From an uncultured Desulfobacteraceae bacterium (GTDB taxonomy: Bacteria; Desulfobacterota; Desulfobacteria; Desulfobacterales; Desulfatirhabdiaceae), in contig CAJBLH010000229.1 in NCBI GenBank assembly GCA_903953895.1, forward strand, positions 44,463-108,462: a DNA stretch of 64,000 bases, given 5' to 3'. Under the pieces are notes generated by a model. It was not told the origin of the DNA. It saw only the letters and a list, made by a program, of their open reading frames with translations, and searched no databases. The number at the start of each line of letters is the position of its first letter. Within the stretch, counting starts at the first letter, position 1. Made by a program: the position numbers and the translations under genes. Positions 1 to 8,738 of the stretch are shown here, one piece after another.

Positions 1-3000
1 TTGCCGACATCGCCGCTGCGGTACAGGCGGTTTCCGGGTTCGAAGGGATGCGGAACAAACGCCTGTTCCGTCAACTCCGGCCGGTTGTGATAGCCATGGG
101 CCAGCCCGATACCGGATATGCAGATTTCTCCGGGAATGCCGATGGGAACAGGTTGCAGCCGGGAATCCAGAATGAATATCCGGAGGCCCGAAAGGGGTCG
201 GCCGATGGGAATTCCGAGTGGATAAGAATGGTCTGGCGATACCCGATGACAGGCGGCGCACACCGATGTTTCCGTCGGGCCATAGGCGTTGATATACTGA
301 ATCCGAGATCCGTAATAAACGGCATCCGAAGCCATGGCCGCCTCTCCGGCGGTGATAACCGTATGAACACATTCCGGAAGGGCCCGGTTCAACGTTCCCA
401 GATAAACGGGCGGCAGGGTTGCCAGCGTTACCTGCTGGTCGGCCAGATATCGGATGAACCGCTCGGGGTCCTGAATATCAGCCGGCGGCACGATCACCAG
501 GGTTGCGCCACTGAAAAATGTCAGATACATCTCGTAAATCGAGGCGTCAAAACCGGGTGAAGAAAACTGCAACAGACGATCCGATTCACGGATGCCAAAG
601 CGGCGGATCTGATCCATGGCCATGTTCACCGGCCCCCGGTGCGGCACCATCACGCCTTTGGGTACCCCGGTCGAGCCCGATGTATAGATCATGTAGGCGG
701 TCTGATCCGGCATGATTTCCGGAATGATTCCGACATCCGATGAAGCGAAACACCCGTCATCCAGCCCGGCATCCAGCTCAGCATCCAGCCCGGCATCCAG
801 ATTGACCCGCTGCAGTGTGTCGAATGCGGAGCTGAATGCCCACAACGAGGTGTCGGTGATCAACAACCGACAGCCGCTGTCTTCGAGCATGAATTGAATC
901 CGGGATTCGGGATACTGCGGATCGATGGGCAGATACACCCCGCCCGCCTTCATGACACCGATCATGGCCATGACCCAGGATGGCGACCGATGCAACAATA
1001 CCGCCACCGGCATGCCCGCATCCACGCCCCGGCGCCGGAGATATCGGGCCAGGTCATCGGACATCCGATTCAGTTCCCGATAACCAATCGAGCGATCTTC
1101 GCAGACCACGGCCGGCTTATCCGGCGATTGTCCGGCTATCTGATCTATCTGAATGAAAAGAGGGGGCAGGGTCGGTTCCTGCTCCCTGTTCCCTGATACC
1201 TGCCCCCTCTTTTCAGAAACAAATTCGTCAAGAATCAACTTCTTTTCTGAATCGGGCAGAATCGTCAGATCCGCGATCGGGGTGGCGGGATTTTCCCGGA
1301 CACTGTGGATCAGGATTTTTAGATGGGCGATCATGCGGTGAATGGTATCGGGCTGGAATAAATCGGATCGAAACCGGGCTTCTCCCTGAAGGGTTTTTCC
1401 GGCAGGCCGGAAGGTGAAAATCAAGTCCATTTTACTGACCGGCCAGTCAAAGGCAAAGGGGGTCAGCACCAGTTCCTTGCCGGATGTGATGACTGGATCG
1501 GCTTCGTAGAAAGTCAGCCCCACATCCACCAGGGGATTCCGGCTGATATCCCGGTCGAGGACAAGTTCATTCACGAGCTGATCGAAGGGATAGTCCTGAT
1601 GCGCCAGCGCTTCCGTGGTGGTGTGGCGGACCTGATTCAACAAGTCGGAGGCGCTTTGATGTGGCTGGATGGTATCGCGTAAGACCAGCATATTGACGAA
1701 ACAGCCGATCAACCCGGATATATCCGGATGGATGCGGCCCGATACCGGTGCGCCGATGCGCAGTTCCACCTGGCCGGAATACCGGAACAACAGAATTTTG
1801 ATCAATGCCTGGACGACCATGAATAAACTGGCCTGATGATTTTTCCCCAGATCCGACAATTTTTCGGTCAATGCCTCATTCAGGGTAAACTCGACAGCAC
1901 CTCCTGTAAATGTCTGAACCGCCGGCCGAATGAAATCAATCGGCAAATCCAGAGCAGACGGGTCTCCGGCCAACTGCCGGCGCCAGTAATCGCTCTGGGC
2001 TTTCATTTTAGGCGAATTCAGCAGGCGTTTCTGCCAGAGCGTATAATCCGGATACCGGCAGGGCAGGGGGGGCATATCGGGGATATGGGGAGAGGCCGCA
2101 TAGAAAACCGCTGTTTCCCGTGCCAGGATATCCATGGACCAGGCATCGCTGATGATATGATGCACTACCAGCGCCAGCACATGGTGTTCGCACCCGATTT
2201 TATATACAGCGGCCCGAAGCAGCGGCGCCTGCGTCAGATCAAACAAGGTGGACGCCAGCGATTGCACCCGGTTTTTGCAGGCAGCCAGCGGGTCCGGGGC
2301 TGCCGACAAATCGACGACTTCAACAGGCACCGATACCGATGGCAGAATCTGCTGGCGCGGCTGGTCTGACTGAAGGATAAAACAGGTGCGAAAGGCTTCA
2401 TGTCGGCAAACCATCGATTCCAGCGCATGCGCCCAACGATCGGGGTCGAACGGTCCCCGGCATGCATAGGCGATGGGGATATTGTAAACCGTTTCACCGC
2501 CCTGCATCTGGTGAAGAACCCACAGACGATGCTGGGCTGCAGACAGTGGCCAGAAGTTCGTTTGCTCCGGTGTTTCGGGTACCCGTTCGATGGGCTGGTA
2601 AGTGATGGACGGGCTGCCGTCTATCAGGGATGCCAGATCCTGAAGCCGGGGATGGGTGAAAAACGATTTCAAGGTGATTTCCCGACCCATTTCATGATAG
2701 ATTCGGGCCAGAATCCGCATGGCGTTCAGGGAATTTCCGCCGACATCGAAAAACGAATCTGTTTTTCCCACAACCGGTGTGCCCAGGACTTCCTGCCAGA
2801 TGGCGGCCAGCCGGATTTCCGTATCGGTATCCGGTAAAGACCCGCAGGGAATGGCCGCCGGCAGCGGTAAGGTGCTGCGATCGGTTTTGCCGTGAGCATT
2901 GCGGGGAAAGGCGTCCATGGCAATGAAAAAATCCGGAATCATGTACTCCGGCAGCAGGTCCTGAAGATGGACCCGAAGCTCGGATGGGGAAACAGGCTGT

Positions 3001-4487
3001 TTTTCGGTGAAATAGGCCAGGAGCAGGATATCCCGGTGATCCCCCCGCCCGGCCCGGGTGGCGATCAGGGTTTCGGCCACGGCCGCATGACTGCGCAGGG
3101 CCTTTTCGATTTCAGCCGGTTCCACCCGAATACCGTGTCGTTTGATCTGGTCATCTTCACGGCCAATGAATTCGACGCTGCGATCCGGACGATACCGGCC
3201 CTGATCGCCCGTGCGGTAGATGATATCTTCGGCATCCGGGTTCAGGGGGTTCTGGACGAACCTTTGGGCCGTCAGCTCGGAATCGAGATAATATCCTTTG
3301 GTTCGAAACGGCGTTTTGATGTAAATATCGCCTTTTTCGCCGATGGTGCATAACCGGTTGTCTTTCAGGATCAATACCGCGGTATTGGATATCGGCAGAC
3401 CGAGCGGGATGATCTGCTCCCGGTCATAAGTCTGGAAAGCAATGCGATGATAGAGTTTGGCCAGTGTTGTCTCGGTCGGCCCATACAGGTTGACCAGTTC
3501 CACCCGATTTCCCATGATCGATTGCCAGCGGTTGACGTCTTCGCCGTACAGCGGCTCTCCGGCCAGAAGAATCCGCTGCAGTGCAGGCAACGGATTGGCG
3601 GAGTGTCTCATTTCGAGTTCTGCCATCAGCAGTCGAAATACGGACGGGGTACAATGCATGAGGGTGATCCCGGCCTGACCCAGCCAGTCCAGAAGCCGGT
3701 TGGAATGATTCCGGGTTTCGGGATCGGGAATGCAGACAGTGCCGCCGACCATCAAAGGAACGAAAATATCGCGCAGGCTGACATCGAATGTCGGCGGCGC
3801 CAGCAGACTGACCCGCAGGTCTGGAGTCAGGCCGAATTCCCGGATTTCCCAGTGGACGAAATGGCTCAGTCCCTTATGACTTCCTAAAATGGCTTTGGGA
3901 ATGCCCGTAGATCCGGAGGTATGCATCACATACAGACCATCATCGGGTCCGGGCCGATAAACGGGTGAATCAGCGGTGGATGGATCGGCAATGTGTGGGT
4001 CTGTCGGCCGATGTGTTACACCGCCGGCCTGAATCGGCATTCCGGGAATATGATCCGGCGAGAATACGGCCAAGGGCGCTTCTTCCCGGAAGGACACCAC
4101 ACGAATCGTTGCATCGGGAAATGATCCGGTACACAGTTGTTTCAATAAATCGACATGGTCGATATCCGTCAGAATGACCTGGGGCTGGGTGTGCATTAAA
4201 ATGGTTATCAGCCGCTGCCGGGGAAAATCCACGGCCAGGGGCATAAAAATCCCGCCGGCCTTGGCAATCCCCAGAATCGATATCAGATAATCCAGGCCGG
4301 ACGGCATGAAAATCCCCACCGGCACCTGCGGATCGACAGGGTTCGACCGGAGTACCTGGGCAAGGGTTTCGGCTTCCTGATTCAGACGGGCATAGTCGAG
4401 GCGGCAGCCCGCATGTTCCACGGCGATGTTTTCGGGAAAATGCGCGGCTGTCTGTTCAAATACGTGATGAACGATTCGTTTATCCAT
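1..4487 (-). CDS. Non-ribosomal peptide synthetase, A-T-C-A..., C-terminal part beyond window
   Basis: Partial gene: the frame is open from an ATG at 4487 to base 1. About 1495 residues are visible. Domains in order are an adenylation domain starting at the very N-terminus (core A3 HTSGSTGIPKA), a carrier domain (FFDVGGNSL, phosphopantetheine Ser near residue 585), a condensation domain (HHIISDAW near 775) and a second adenylation domain (A3 YTSGSTGVPKGV near 1266) cut at its RSGDVG motif. There is no condensation domain before the first A, so the partner C is probably the one ending the 10406-18346 protein. Specificity positions read by eye are D-V-R-H-L-A-L-L-A for the first A (no match I recognise) and D-A-Y-T-I-A-A-V-C for the second (aromatic, Phe/Tyr/Trp type). 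The start overlaps the end of the VOC gene by 8 bases, suggesting translational coupling. A terminal thioesterase, if any, lies outside. Confidence 0.95.
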   Translation of the reverse strand, partial: MDKRIVHHVFEQTAAHFPENIAVEHAGCRLDYARLNQEAETLAQVLRSNPVDPQVPVGIFMPSGLDYLISILGIAKAGGIFMPLAVDFPRQRLITILMHTQPQVILTDIDHVDLLKQLCTGSFPDATIRVVSFREEAPLAVFSPDHIPGMPIQAGGVTHRPTDPHIADPSTADSPVYRPGPDDGLYVMHTSGSTGIPKAILGSHKGLSHFVHWEIREFGLTPDLRVSLLAPPTFDVSLRDIFVPLMVGGTVCIPDPETRNHSNRLLDWLGQAGITLMHCTPSVFRLLMAELEMRHSANPLPALQRILLAGEPLYGEDVNRWQSIMGNRVELVNLYGPTETTLAKLYHRIAFQTYDREQIIPLGLPISNTAVLILKDNRLCTIGEKGDIYIKTPFRTKGYYLDSELTAQRFVQNPLNPDAEDIIYRTGDQGRYRPDRSVEFIGREDDQIKRHGIRVEPAEIEKALRSHAAVAETLIATRAGRGDHRDILLLAYFTEKQPVSPSELRVHLQDLLPEYMIPDFFIAMDAFPRNAHGKTDRSTLPLPAAIPCGSLPDTDTEIRLAAIWQEVLGTPVVGKTDSFFDVGGNSLNAMRILARIYHEMGREITLKSFFTHPRLQDLASLIDGSPSITYQPIERVPETPEQTNFWPLSAAQHRLWVLHQMQGGETVYNIPIAYACRGPFDPDRWAHALESMVCRHEAFRTCFILQSDQPRQQILPSVSVPVEVVDLSAAPDPLAACKNRVQSLASTLFDLTQAPLLRAAVYKIGCEHHVLALVVHHIISDAWSMDILARETAVFYAASPHIPDMPPLPCRYPDYTLWQKRLLNSPKMKAQSDYWRRQLAGDPSALDLPIDFIRPAVQTFTGGAVEFTLNEALTEKLSDLGKNHQASLFMVVQALIKILLFRYSGQVELRIGAPVSGRIHPDISGLIGCFVNMLVLRDTIQPHQSASDLLNQVRHTTTEALAHQDYPFDQLVNELVLDRDISRNPLVDVGLTFYEADPVITSGKELVLTPFAFDWPVSKMDLIFTFRPAGKTLQGEARFRSDLFQPDTIHRMIAHLKILIHSVRENPATPIADLTILPDSEKKLILDEFVSEKRGQVSGNREQEPTLPPLFIQIDQIAGQSPDKPAVVCEDRSIGYRELNRMSDDLARYLRRRGVDAGMPVAVLLHRSPSWVMAMIGVMKAGGVYLPIDPQYPESRIQFMLEDSGCRLLITDTSLWAFSSAFDTLQRVNLDAGLDAELDAGLDDGCFASSDVGIIPEIMPDQTAYMIYTSGSTGVPKGVMVPHRGPVNMAMDQIRRFGIRESDRLLQFSSPGFDASIYEMYLTFFSGATLVIVPPADIQDPERFIRYLADQQVTLATLPPVYLGTLNRALPECVHTVITAGEAAMASDAVYYGSRIQYINAYGPTETSVCAACHRVSPDHSYPLGIPIGRPLSGLRIFILDSRLQPVPIGIPGEICISGIGLAHGYHNRPELTEQAFVPHPFEPGNRLYRSGDVG
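758..800. repeat. 12-bp in-frame tandem repeat in NRPS adenylation domain
   Basis: About 3.6 copies of a 12-bp unit (CATCCAGCCCGG and close variants) sit in the second adenylation domain of the edge NRPS, between its N-terminal part and core A3. On the coding strand they give an acidic repeat reading LDAGLDAELDAGLDDG. The unit is a multiple of three, so expansion keeps the frame. This is probably slippage in a surface loop. Confidence 0.75.
1156..1213. repeat. Perfect 15-bp inverted repeat inside NRPS C-A linker
   Basis: AAAAGAGGGGGCAGG at 1156-1170 is mirrored exactly by CCTGCCCCCTCTTTT at 1199-1213, with a 28-base loop. It lies in frame in the linker between the condensation and second adenylation domains (about residues 1091-1110), where it encodes a polar stretch beginning EKRGQVSGNREQE. 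The structure resembles small palindromic intergenic elements rather than coding sequence. A similar element occurs at 22897-22952. Confidence 0.75.
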
Positions 4488-4911
4488 GTTCGGTGAATTC
4501 CGGTGAAAAGGCTGGTTCGGCTTCAAGCAGCTCGATCAACTGATGGTGGCGGTAAATGAATGCAGTTCGCCTGCCGCCAAAAAGGTTCTGGGGAGAAGGT
4601 CGGGCGGATCGCACGATTTTGTGCCGGAACCGATCGAGAAATCCGTCGAAATCCGCAGTTTCATAACACAGATGGTTGAGGCCTCCGCCTTGCAAGGCAG
4701 CCGTGTAAGCCGGGGAATCTTCATTGAGGGGTTCGATCAGCTCGATGCGCGCATCGCTGCCGCAGGAAAGCAGAACCACCCGGACCCCCTGATTGTCAAC
4801 CGTAATCATGTCGGTTACGGGAAGAAAGCCGAAATCCTGTCGATACTGATTCAATGATCGGTAGAGGTCTTTTACCACGATACCGATATGGTGAAGTGTC
4901 AAAGATGTCAT
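4480..4911 (-). CDS. VOC-family (glyoxalase/methylmalonyl-CoA epimerase-like) protein
   Basis: A 143-residue protein with the whole small VOC fold. Likely metal ligands are in LHHIGIVV (N-terminus), GGGLNHLCYE (middle) and QLIELLEAE (C-terminus), and ELIEPLNEDSPA and LFGGRRTAFIYR also resemble methylmalonyl-CoA epimerases. Those epimerases act on acyl-CoA thioesters, so a thioester-bound substrate is a reasonable guess here, but the true substrate is unknown. Its ATG overlaps the stop of the upstream acyltransferase gene (ATGA), and its own stop overlaps the start of the NRPS, so it is part of a tightly coupled ligase-acyltransferase-VOC-NRPS unit. It could instead be a lyase or a self-resistance protein of the same fold. 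Confidence 0.85.
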   Translation of the reverse strand: MTSLTLHHIGIVVKDLYRSLNQYRQDFGFLPVTDMITVDNQGVRVVLLSCGSDARIELIEPLNEDSPAYTAALQGGGLNHLCYETADFDGFLDRFRHKIVRSARPSPQNLFGGRRTAFIYRHHQLIELLEAEPAFSPEFTEHG

Positions 4912-5603
4912 AATCTCCCCAGAAGCCGCTGCATTTTGGCCGGATTTTCAAAACAGGTGAGGTCCCCGCACGGCGGTGACTGAACGATGGCGTGGTCGGG
5001 AACGAGCCGGGATACCAGGGCGCCGGCATTCACGAGAACATGCTTGCCGACATCACATATGATCGTGGTGCGGACGCCCAGAAAGCAGCACACGCCTACC
5101 TGAACAGAGCCCATGATGTTGACGCCGGCGGAAACAAATCCGAAATCTCCGATCGTTACCCGCCGGCTGATGACGCTGCCGAACAGCCCGATACAGTGAT
5201 TGCCGATGCAGGCATGGGCATCCACGACGATGTGGGGGGCCAGAAACACCCCGGAACCGATGCGGGCGGTCGGGGAAATCCATGCCAGGGGGTGAATGAC
5301 GGTGGCAAACCGGATGCCGGGATATGTCTGTACCAGCCGCTCTGCATAGGCTGGTCTCAGCATGAAATTGCGTACCGAACAAAAGGAAATCAGAAAATAT
5401 GTATCGGTTCCGTTATGGCGTCCGGCCTCCTGGCTGGAACCGATGATTTCAATGCCGCGGTAAAACAGCTCGCCCTGGCGGGCGGGATCGTCATCCAGAA
5501 TGCCGATGATGTTCCACGCAGGCCCAAAGGCATTGATCGCTTCGACCGCATCGATGATTTCCAGAGCAATGCCGCTGGCGCCGATCAATATCAGATTTTT
5601 CAT
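4908..5603 (-). CDS. NeuD/PglD-like acyltransferase with left-handed beta-helix
   Basis: A protein of 231 residues. The N-terminal third is a Rossmann-like nucleotide-binding region (LILIGASGIALEIIDAV) and the C-terminal half has hexapeptide repeats of the LbetaH fold (for example ARIGSGVFLAPH, VTIGDFGFVSAGVNI). This matches the sugar O- or N-acyltransferase family of NeuD and PglD, usually acetyl-CoA dependent and trimeric. In this context it may acylate the peptide/polyketide product or a carrier-bound intermediate instead of a sugar; that is inference. The start is ATG at 5603; an in-frame TTG lies just before it. It is 28 bases downstream of the AMP-ligase and overlaps the VOC gene by 4 bases. 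Confidence 0.85.
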   Translation of the reverse strand: MKNLILIGASGIALEIIDAVEAINAFGPAWNIIGILDDDPARQGELFYRGIEIIGSSQEAGRHNGTDTYFLISFCSVRNFMLRPAYAERLVQTYPGIRFATVIHPLAWISPTARIGSGVFLAPHIVVDAHACIGNHCIGLFGSVISRRVTIGDFGFVSAGVNIMGSVQVGVCCFLGVRTTIICDVGKHVLVNAGALVSRLVPDHAIVQSPPCGDLTCFENPAKMQRLLGRL

Positions 5604-5631
5604 CAATCAATTCTCGCTGTCTGAGACTATT

Positions 5632-7089
5632 TCATGTGAGTTGCATAATCTTGCCGGAAGAATTCCGAGGCAGACCGGGGCTGATTTCCACAATCCGGGG
5701 AACCATATGTTCGGGCAGATGCCGGCGGCACCAGTCGATGACATCTTCGGGTTTAAGCTTCATCTTGCGGTCCCGCGGCACCACGACGGCTTTGACGGCT
5801 TCTCCGAGCAGCGGGTCGGGAACCCCGGTTACCGCCGCTTCCAGAACGTTTTCCCAGGCTGCGATGGCCGCCTCCACACGATGCGGGCTGATGCGGACTC
5901 CCGCACTTTTGATGAAACCCGACTGCCTTCCCGTGATGTAAATGAATCCATCCGCATCCACCGTAGCCAAATCACCGGTTTTCAAACAGCCGTCTGTCAG
6001 CCGTGCAGCCGTAGCCTCGGCATTTCGATAATACCCCTGCATGACATTGGGGCCCCATGCCACGATCTCTCCTTCCTGGCCGGGAGAAACCGGCTGACCA
6101 TTCTGATCCCGGACAGCCAGACGGGTATGGGCCAGTCCGCGGCCGATGGAGCCGGCTTTGATCCGTATGAGTTCCGGCGGCAGATAAGAGAGTCTGGCTG
6201 TGGCCTCGGTCTGCCCGTACATGACAAAAAAGGTCTTCTCCGGAAATGTATTCGTGATTTCTTCGATGAATGGCTGGGGCAGCGGCCCGCCGGCCTGGGC
6301 CATGAAACGCAGAGACGGCATCTTGAACTGCAGAAACGTGCTGCGCCGGCACAGAATCTGATAGACGGCCGGAACTCCGGACAAGCCGGTGCATCTGTAT
6401 TCTTCGACGAGTTCCGGCGCCGTATCCGGAAACATGAACCGGGTATTCAGCACAAGACCGCCGCCGGCGGCCACATGCGTGTGCAGGAGAGACGCCCCGA
6501 AACAATAGCTGAACGGCAGAATGACCTGGTGGATATCGGTTTCCGTCAGACCCTGATAAGCCATAATGTCATCGGTATTGGCGCGGATATTGCCATGGCT
6601 GAGCATGACTCCCCGTGGGATGCCGGTCGATCCGGATGTGAAGATAATGGCCGCGGTATCCCCGTCCGTCGTATCCGCCGGTGCATTCAGGTCTGAATCC
6701 GTGCAGGGCGGAAGGGTGGACAGATCGGAGCATGTCTCGATATTCAGCGCAGCAGCCGCAGCGGCATATCTGGGGTGTATGAATCCATAAACAGGCCGGC
6801 ACAGTTGAATCACCTGCTCCAGAAAACGGGGGTCGGCCTTGGGATCGATCGGTACGCAGGTGCATCCGGCCCGCATGATGCCGAAATAGGCCACAATGAA
6901 AAACACCGAATTGTCGGCCCACAGAAGGATATTGTCGTTGCGGGAAAAATGCCGGGATATCAGCCAGGCGCTGACAGCCGTTATCCCCTGATACGCATTG
7001 CCGTAGCTCAGGGTTTCGTCAGGCCCCAGAATTAGCAGCCGGTCTGAAAACCGGTTGTTTCTGAACAGATATTCCGTGATGTTCGGCAT
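5632..7089 (-). CDS. Stand-alone AMP-dependent acyl/aminoacyl ligase
   Basis: A 485-residue ANL-superfamily enzyme. The AMP/phosphate loop reads FTSGSTGIPRGVM (around residue 150), followed by MYGQTEATARLSYLP, the hinge region TGDLATVDADGF and the C-terminal lysine motif PRNSSGKI. It lacks condensation and carrier domains. The next upstream gene is a free acyl-carrier protein 18 bases away, so this ligase very likely adenylates a carboxylic acid and loads it on that carrier. The sequence resembles acyl-ACP/CoA ligases more than amino-acid A domains, but I cannot name the substrate. It is part of a four-gene cassette lying between two NRPS genes. Confidence 0.9.
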   Translation of the reverse strand: MPNITEYLFRNNRFSDRLLILGPDETLSYGNAYQGITAVSAWLISRHFSRNDNILLWADNSVFFIVAYFGIMRAGCTCVPIDPKADPRFLEQVIQLCRPVYGFIHPRYAAAAAALNIETCSDLSTLPPCTDSDLNAPADTTDGDTAAIIFTSGSTGIPRGVMLSHGNIRANTDDIMAYQGLTETDIHQVILPFSYCFGASLLHTHVAAGGGLVLNTRFMFPDTAPELVEEYRCTGLSGVPAVYQILCRRSTFLQFKMPSLRFMAQAGGPLPQPFIEEITNTFPEKTFFVMYGQTEATARLSYLPPELIRIKAGSIGRGLAHTRLAVRDQNGQPVSPGQEGEIVAWGPNVMQGYYRNAEATAARLTDGCLKTGDLATVDADGFIYITGRQSGFIKSAGVRISPHRVEAAIAAWENVLEAAVTGVPDPLLGEAVKAVVVPRDRKMKLKPEDVIDWCRRHLPEHMVPRIVEISPGLPRNSSGKIMQLT

Positions 7090-7107
7090 GATAGACAGTG
7101 TTTTGCG

Positions 7108-7347
7108 TTAAAAATGGATGTCGTGAAGGGTCAGGCATTTCTTGATATCGCCGATGCAGCGCATCCGGGAGATTTCATTCATCCCGAATTCGATTTCGAA
7201 GGTGTCTTCAAGCTCCGAAACCATGGCCAGGTGGCGGAGAGAATCCCAGGCGGGGACGGATTCGGGCCCGATGTCATCCCGGTACTGGGATGGGTCGATC
7301 TGCAGCACACGGTTGAGAACCTGATACAATTGATCCCGTGGAGTCAT
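7108..7347 (-). CDS. Free-standing acyl/peptidyl carrier protein
   Basis: A small acidic protein of 79 residues with the carrier signature PAWDSLRHLAMVSELEDTF. The Ser after Asp is the expected phosphopantetheine attachment site (about residue 36). It precedes the AMP-ligase by 18 bases, the classic arrangement of a ligase-carrier pair. AGGA lies about 12 bases before the ATG. It probably feeds its acyl group to one of the condensation domains of the neighbouring NRPSs, possibly the one in the tandem C-C pair that lacks its own A-T partner; that link is speculative. It is the first gene after the AT-rich island that splits the cluster. Confidence 0.88.
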   Translation of the reverse strand: MTPRDQLYQVLNRVLQIDPSQYRDDIGPESVPAWDSLRHLAMVSELEDTFEIEFGMNEISRMRCIGDIKKCLTLHDIHF

Positions 7348-7580
7348 GAATTAATATATCCTTTGACTTGTTCAGTAATGCCGGAAACTGATCAGAACGT
7401 TTCTGTTCTTCCGCTCTGCGTCCCATCACACTGATCATTTCACTTAGAACACAATCGAAGTAAACGATTTGAAGACATTGAATCTCCATCCCGAACATGT
7501 ATTTCAGGACAATTGATGAATGCGGGGGCGGCAAAAGATTGAAACAGTGGGGTCATGAATCAAGTTCCTTGATGTTTCAT

Positions 7581-7880
7581 TTATATGTGCAATTTCCGTC
7601 TTAATATTGGCGATTCAACGTTATTTGCGGTTTGCCTTATTAAATGCTTTGATTTTTCATGGTTACCCTGCAACAAGGGCTTTTCCATTTTTTCTCTATA
7701 GGCTTTTGCAGCATAAAAAATATCATCGACGGATTTATTATCCCAAAGATTTCTCTGCCATTCTGTATAATCGAATTTTTCCCTCGCGATAAGACTGATA
7801 AATTTTTCGGTTTCGACAATGTTAAGTTTTTCTCGAAGAGCGTTGAATCCTTCAAACAGTATTATGGCTTCTGTTCTCAT
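7581..7880 (-). CDS. Putative antitoxin-like partner of PIN protein
   Basis: A protein of 99 residues starting at ATG 7880 behind GGGAGG; the ATG overlaps the stop of the PIN gene (ATGA). The N-terminal 70 residues (EGFNALREKLNIVETEKFI, REKFDYTEWQRNLW) resemble a small family commonly encoded beside PIN proteins that start MRIYLDNCCFNRP. By this context it would be the antitoxin of a toxin-antitoxin pair. The last 25 residues look unrelated to that family as I remember it and may be a frame-shifted tail. The gene is clearly AT-richer than the surrounding megasynthase genes. Confidence 0.65.
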   Translation of the reverse strand: MRTEAIILFEGFNALREKLNIVETEKFISLIAREKFDYTEWQRNLWDNKSVDDIFYAAKAYREKMEKPLLQGNHEKSKHLIRQTANNVESPILRRKLHI

Positions 7881-8317
7881 TTTTCCTCCCACAACCTCAC
7901 AAATTCCAATGGATTAATCACTTTGATTTCTTTTAGTTGACCAGATTTTTTAAAAAGAATTTTATCGGTAGTGAGGAAATATTCACTTCTTGCATCGATA
8001 GCGCATGCTATATGAAGAGAATCTTTAGGTTTTATTCCAAACGATATTTCAATTTCTTTTGCAGAATCCATTATTGTTTCAGTGGGATTGATATCTACAT
8101 TAGATACTGATGCCCATTCATTTATGGATTCTTTTCTCACCTCATATGGATTGGCAGAATTTTCAAAATCCAAAATAAATGACCAAACAAGTTCAATTTG
8201 TTCATTGATAATAAGATCCTGAATAAATAGTTTTGCTTCTGTTTCAAACCTTACAGTATGGTATGATTGATTATCATAAGGCCTGTTAAAACAACAATTG
8301 TCTAAATATATTCGCAT
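7877..8317 (-). CDS. PIN-domain ribonuclease (VapC-like toxin)
   Basis: A protein of 146 residues. The N-terminal MRIYLDNCCFNRPYD carries the first acidic residue of a PIN domain, KPKDSLHIACAID the central aspartate, and YFLTTDKILFKK the C-terminal acidic pair region. PIN proteins are Mg-dependent RNases, often toxins. ATG 8317 is preferred because homology begins there; a GTG at 8362 would add 15 unrelated residues, and neither start has a strong ribosome site. It is translationally coupled to the small gene downstream. The pair sits between the carrier-protein gene and the defence gene, in an AT-rich stretch that probably arrived separately from the biosynthetic genes. Confidence 0.8.
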   Translation of the reverse strand: MRIYLDNCCFNRPYDNQSYHTVRFETEAKLFIQDLIINEQIELVWSFILDFENSANPYEVRKESINEWASVSNVDINPTETIMDSAKEIEISFGIKPKDSLHIACAIDARSEYFLTTDKILFKKSGQLKEIKVINPLEFVRLWEEK

Positions 8318-8596
8318 AATTTTATGATTTCTGATTTTATCATCTGGAAAGCCCTGTTCCACCCATCCCGACGAAATTAATGAGGTATCGCGATATTTTC
8401 ATGATCGTTTACATCGGAAGCTATAGCATGTTGTTGGTTGATAGGCAATAATTCTAAGGTGGGACTGTGGCTGACTTGTTCGTAATCATCAATCCTATTG
8501 CATAAAACAGGGGCATGTGGTACCCGATGGTTCCGGCATCAATCATGAGCAGACTGATAACGAAGCCGTCTGAACAATGATTATAGCGATCACGTC

Positions 8597-8725
8597 ATGA
8601 TTCAAAACAAAAAAATAGCAGAGCGATTCTCGTTATTGGAAGATATCGTGCTGTATCCCGGCGACTGTCTCGATCTGTTGCAAGGGATTCCGGATGAATC
8701 ACTGACGCTCGTCATCACTTCACCT
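8597..8725 (+). pseudogene. N-terminal fragment of a DNA methyltransferase
   Basis: Residues 1-43 of a 71-codon frame read like the start of a site-specific adenine DNA methyltransferase: EDIVLYPGDCLDLLQGIPDE then LVITSP, the beginning of the S/N/D-PP-Y catalytic motif. The similarity stops at SP, and the sequence then runs into the start of the AIPR gene 14 bases later in another frame. The catalytic Pro-Tyr and everything after it are missing, so this is a remnant, probably left by a deletion that joined a methylase start to the AIPR gene. It may still serve as leader for the AIPR gene. Confidence 0.7.
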
Positions 8726-8738
8726 GAAAATACGCATT

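Noticed and set aside
8363..8596. Further gene remnant before the methylase stub
   Set aside because: Short stop-free pieces exist but none resembles a family convincingly.
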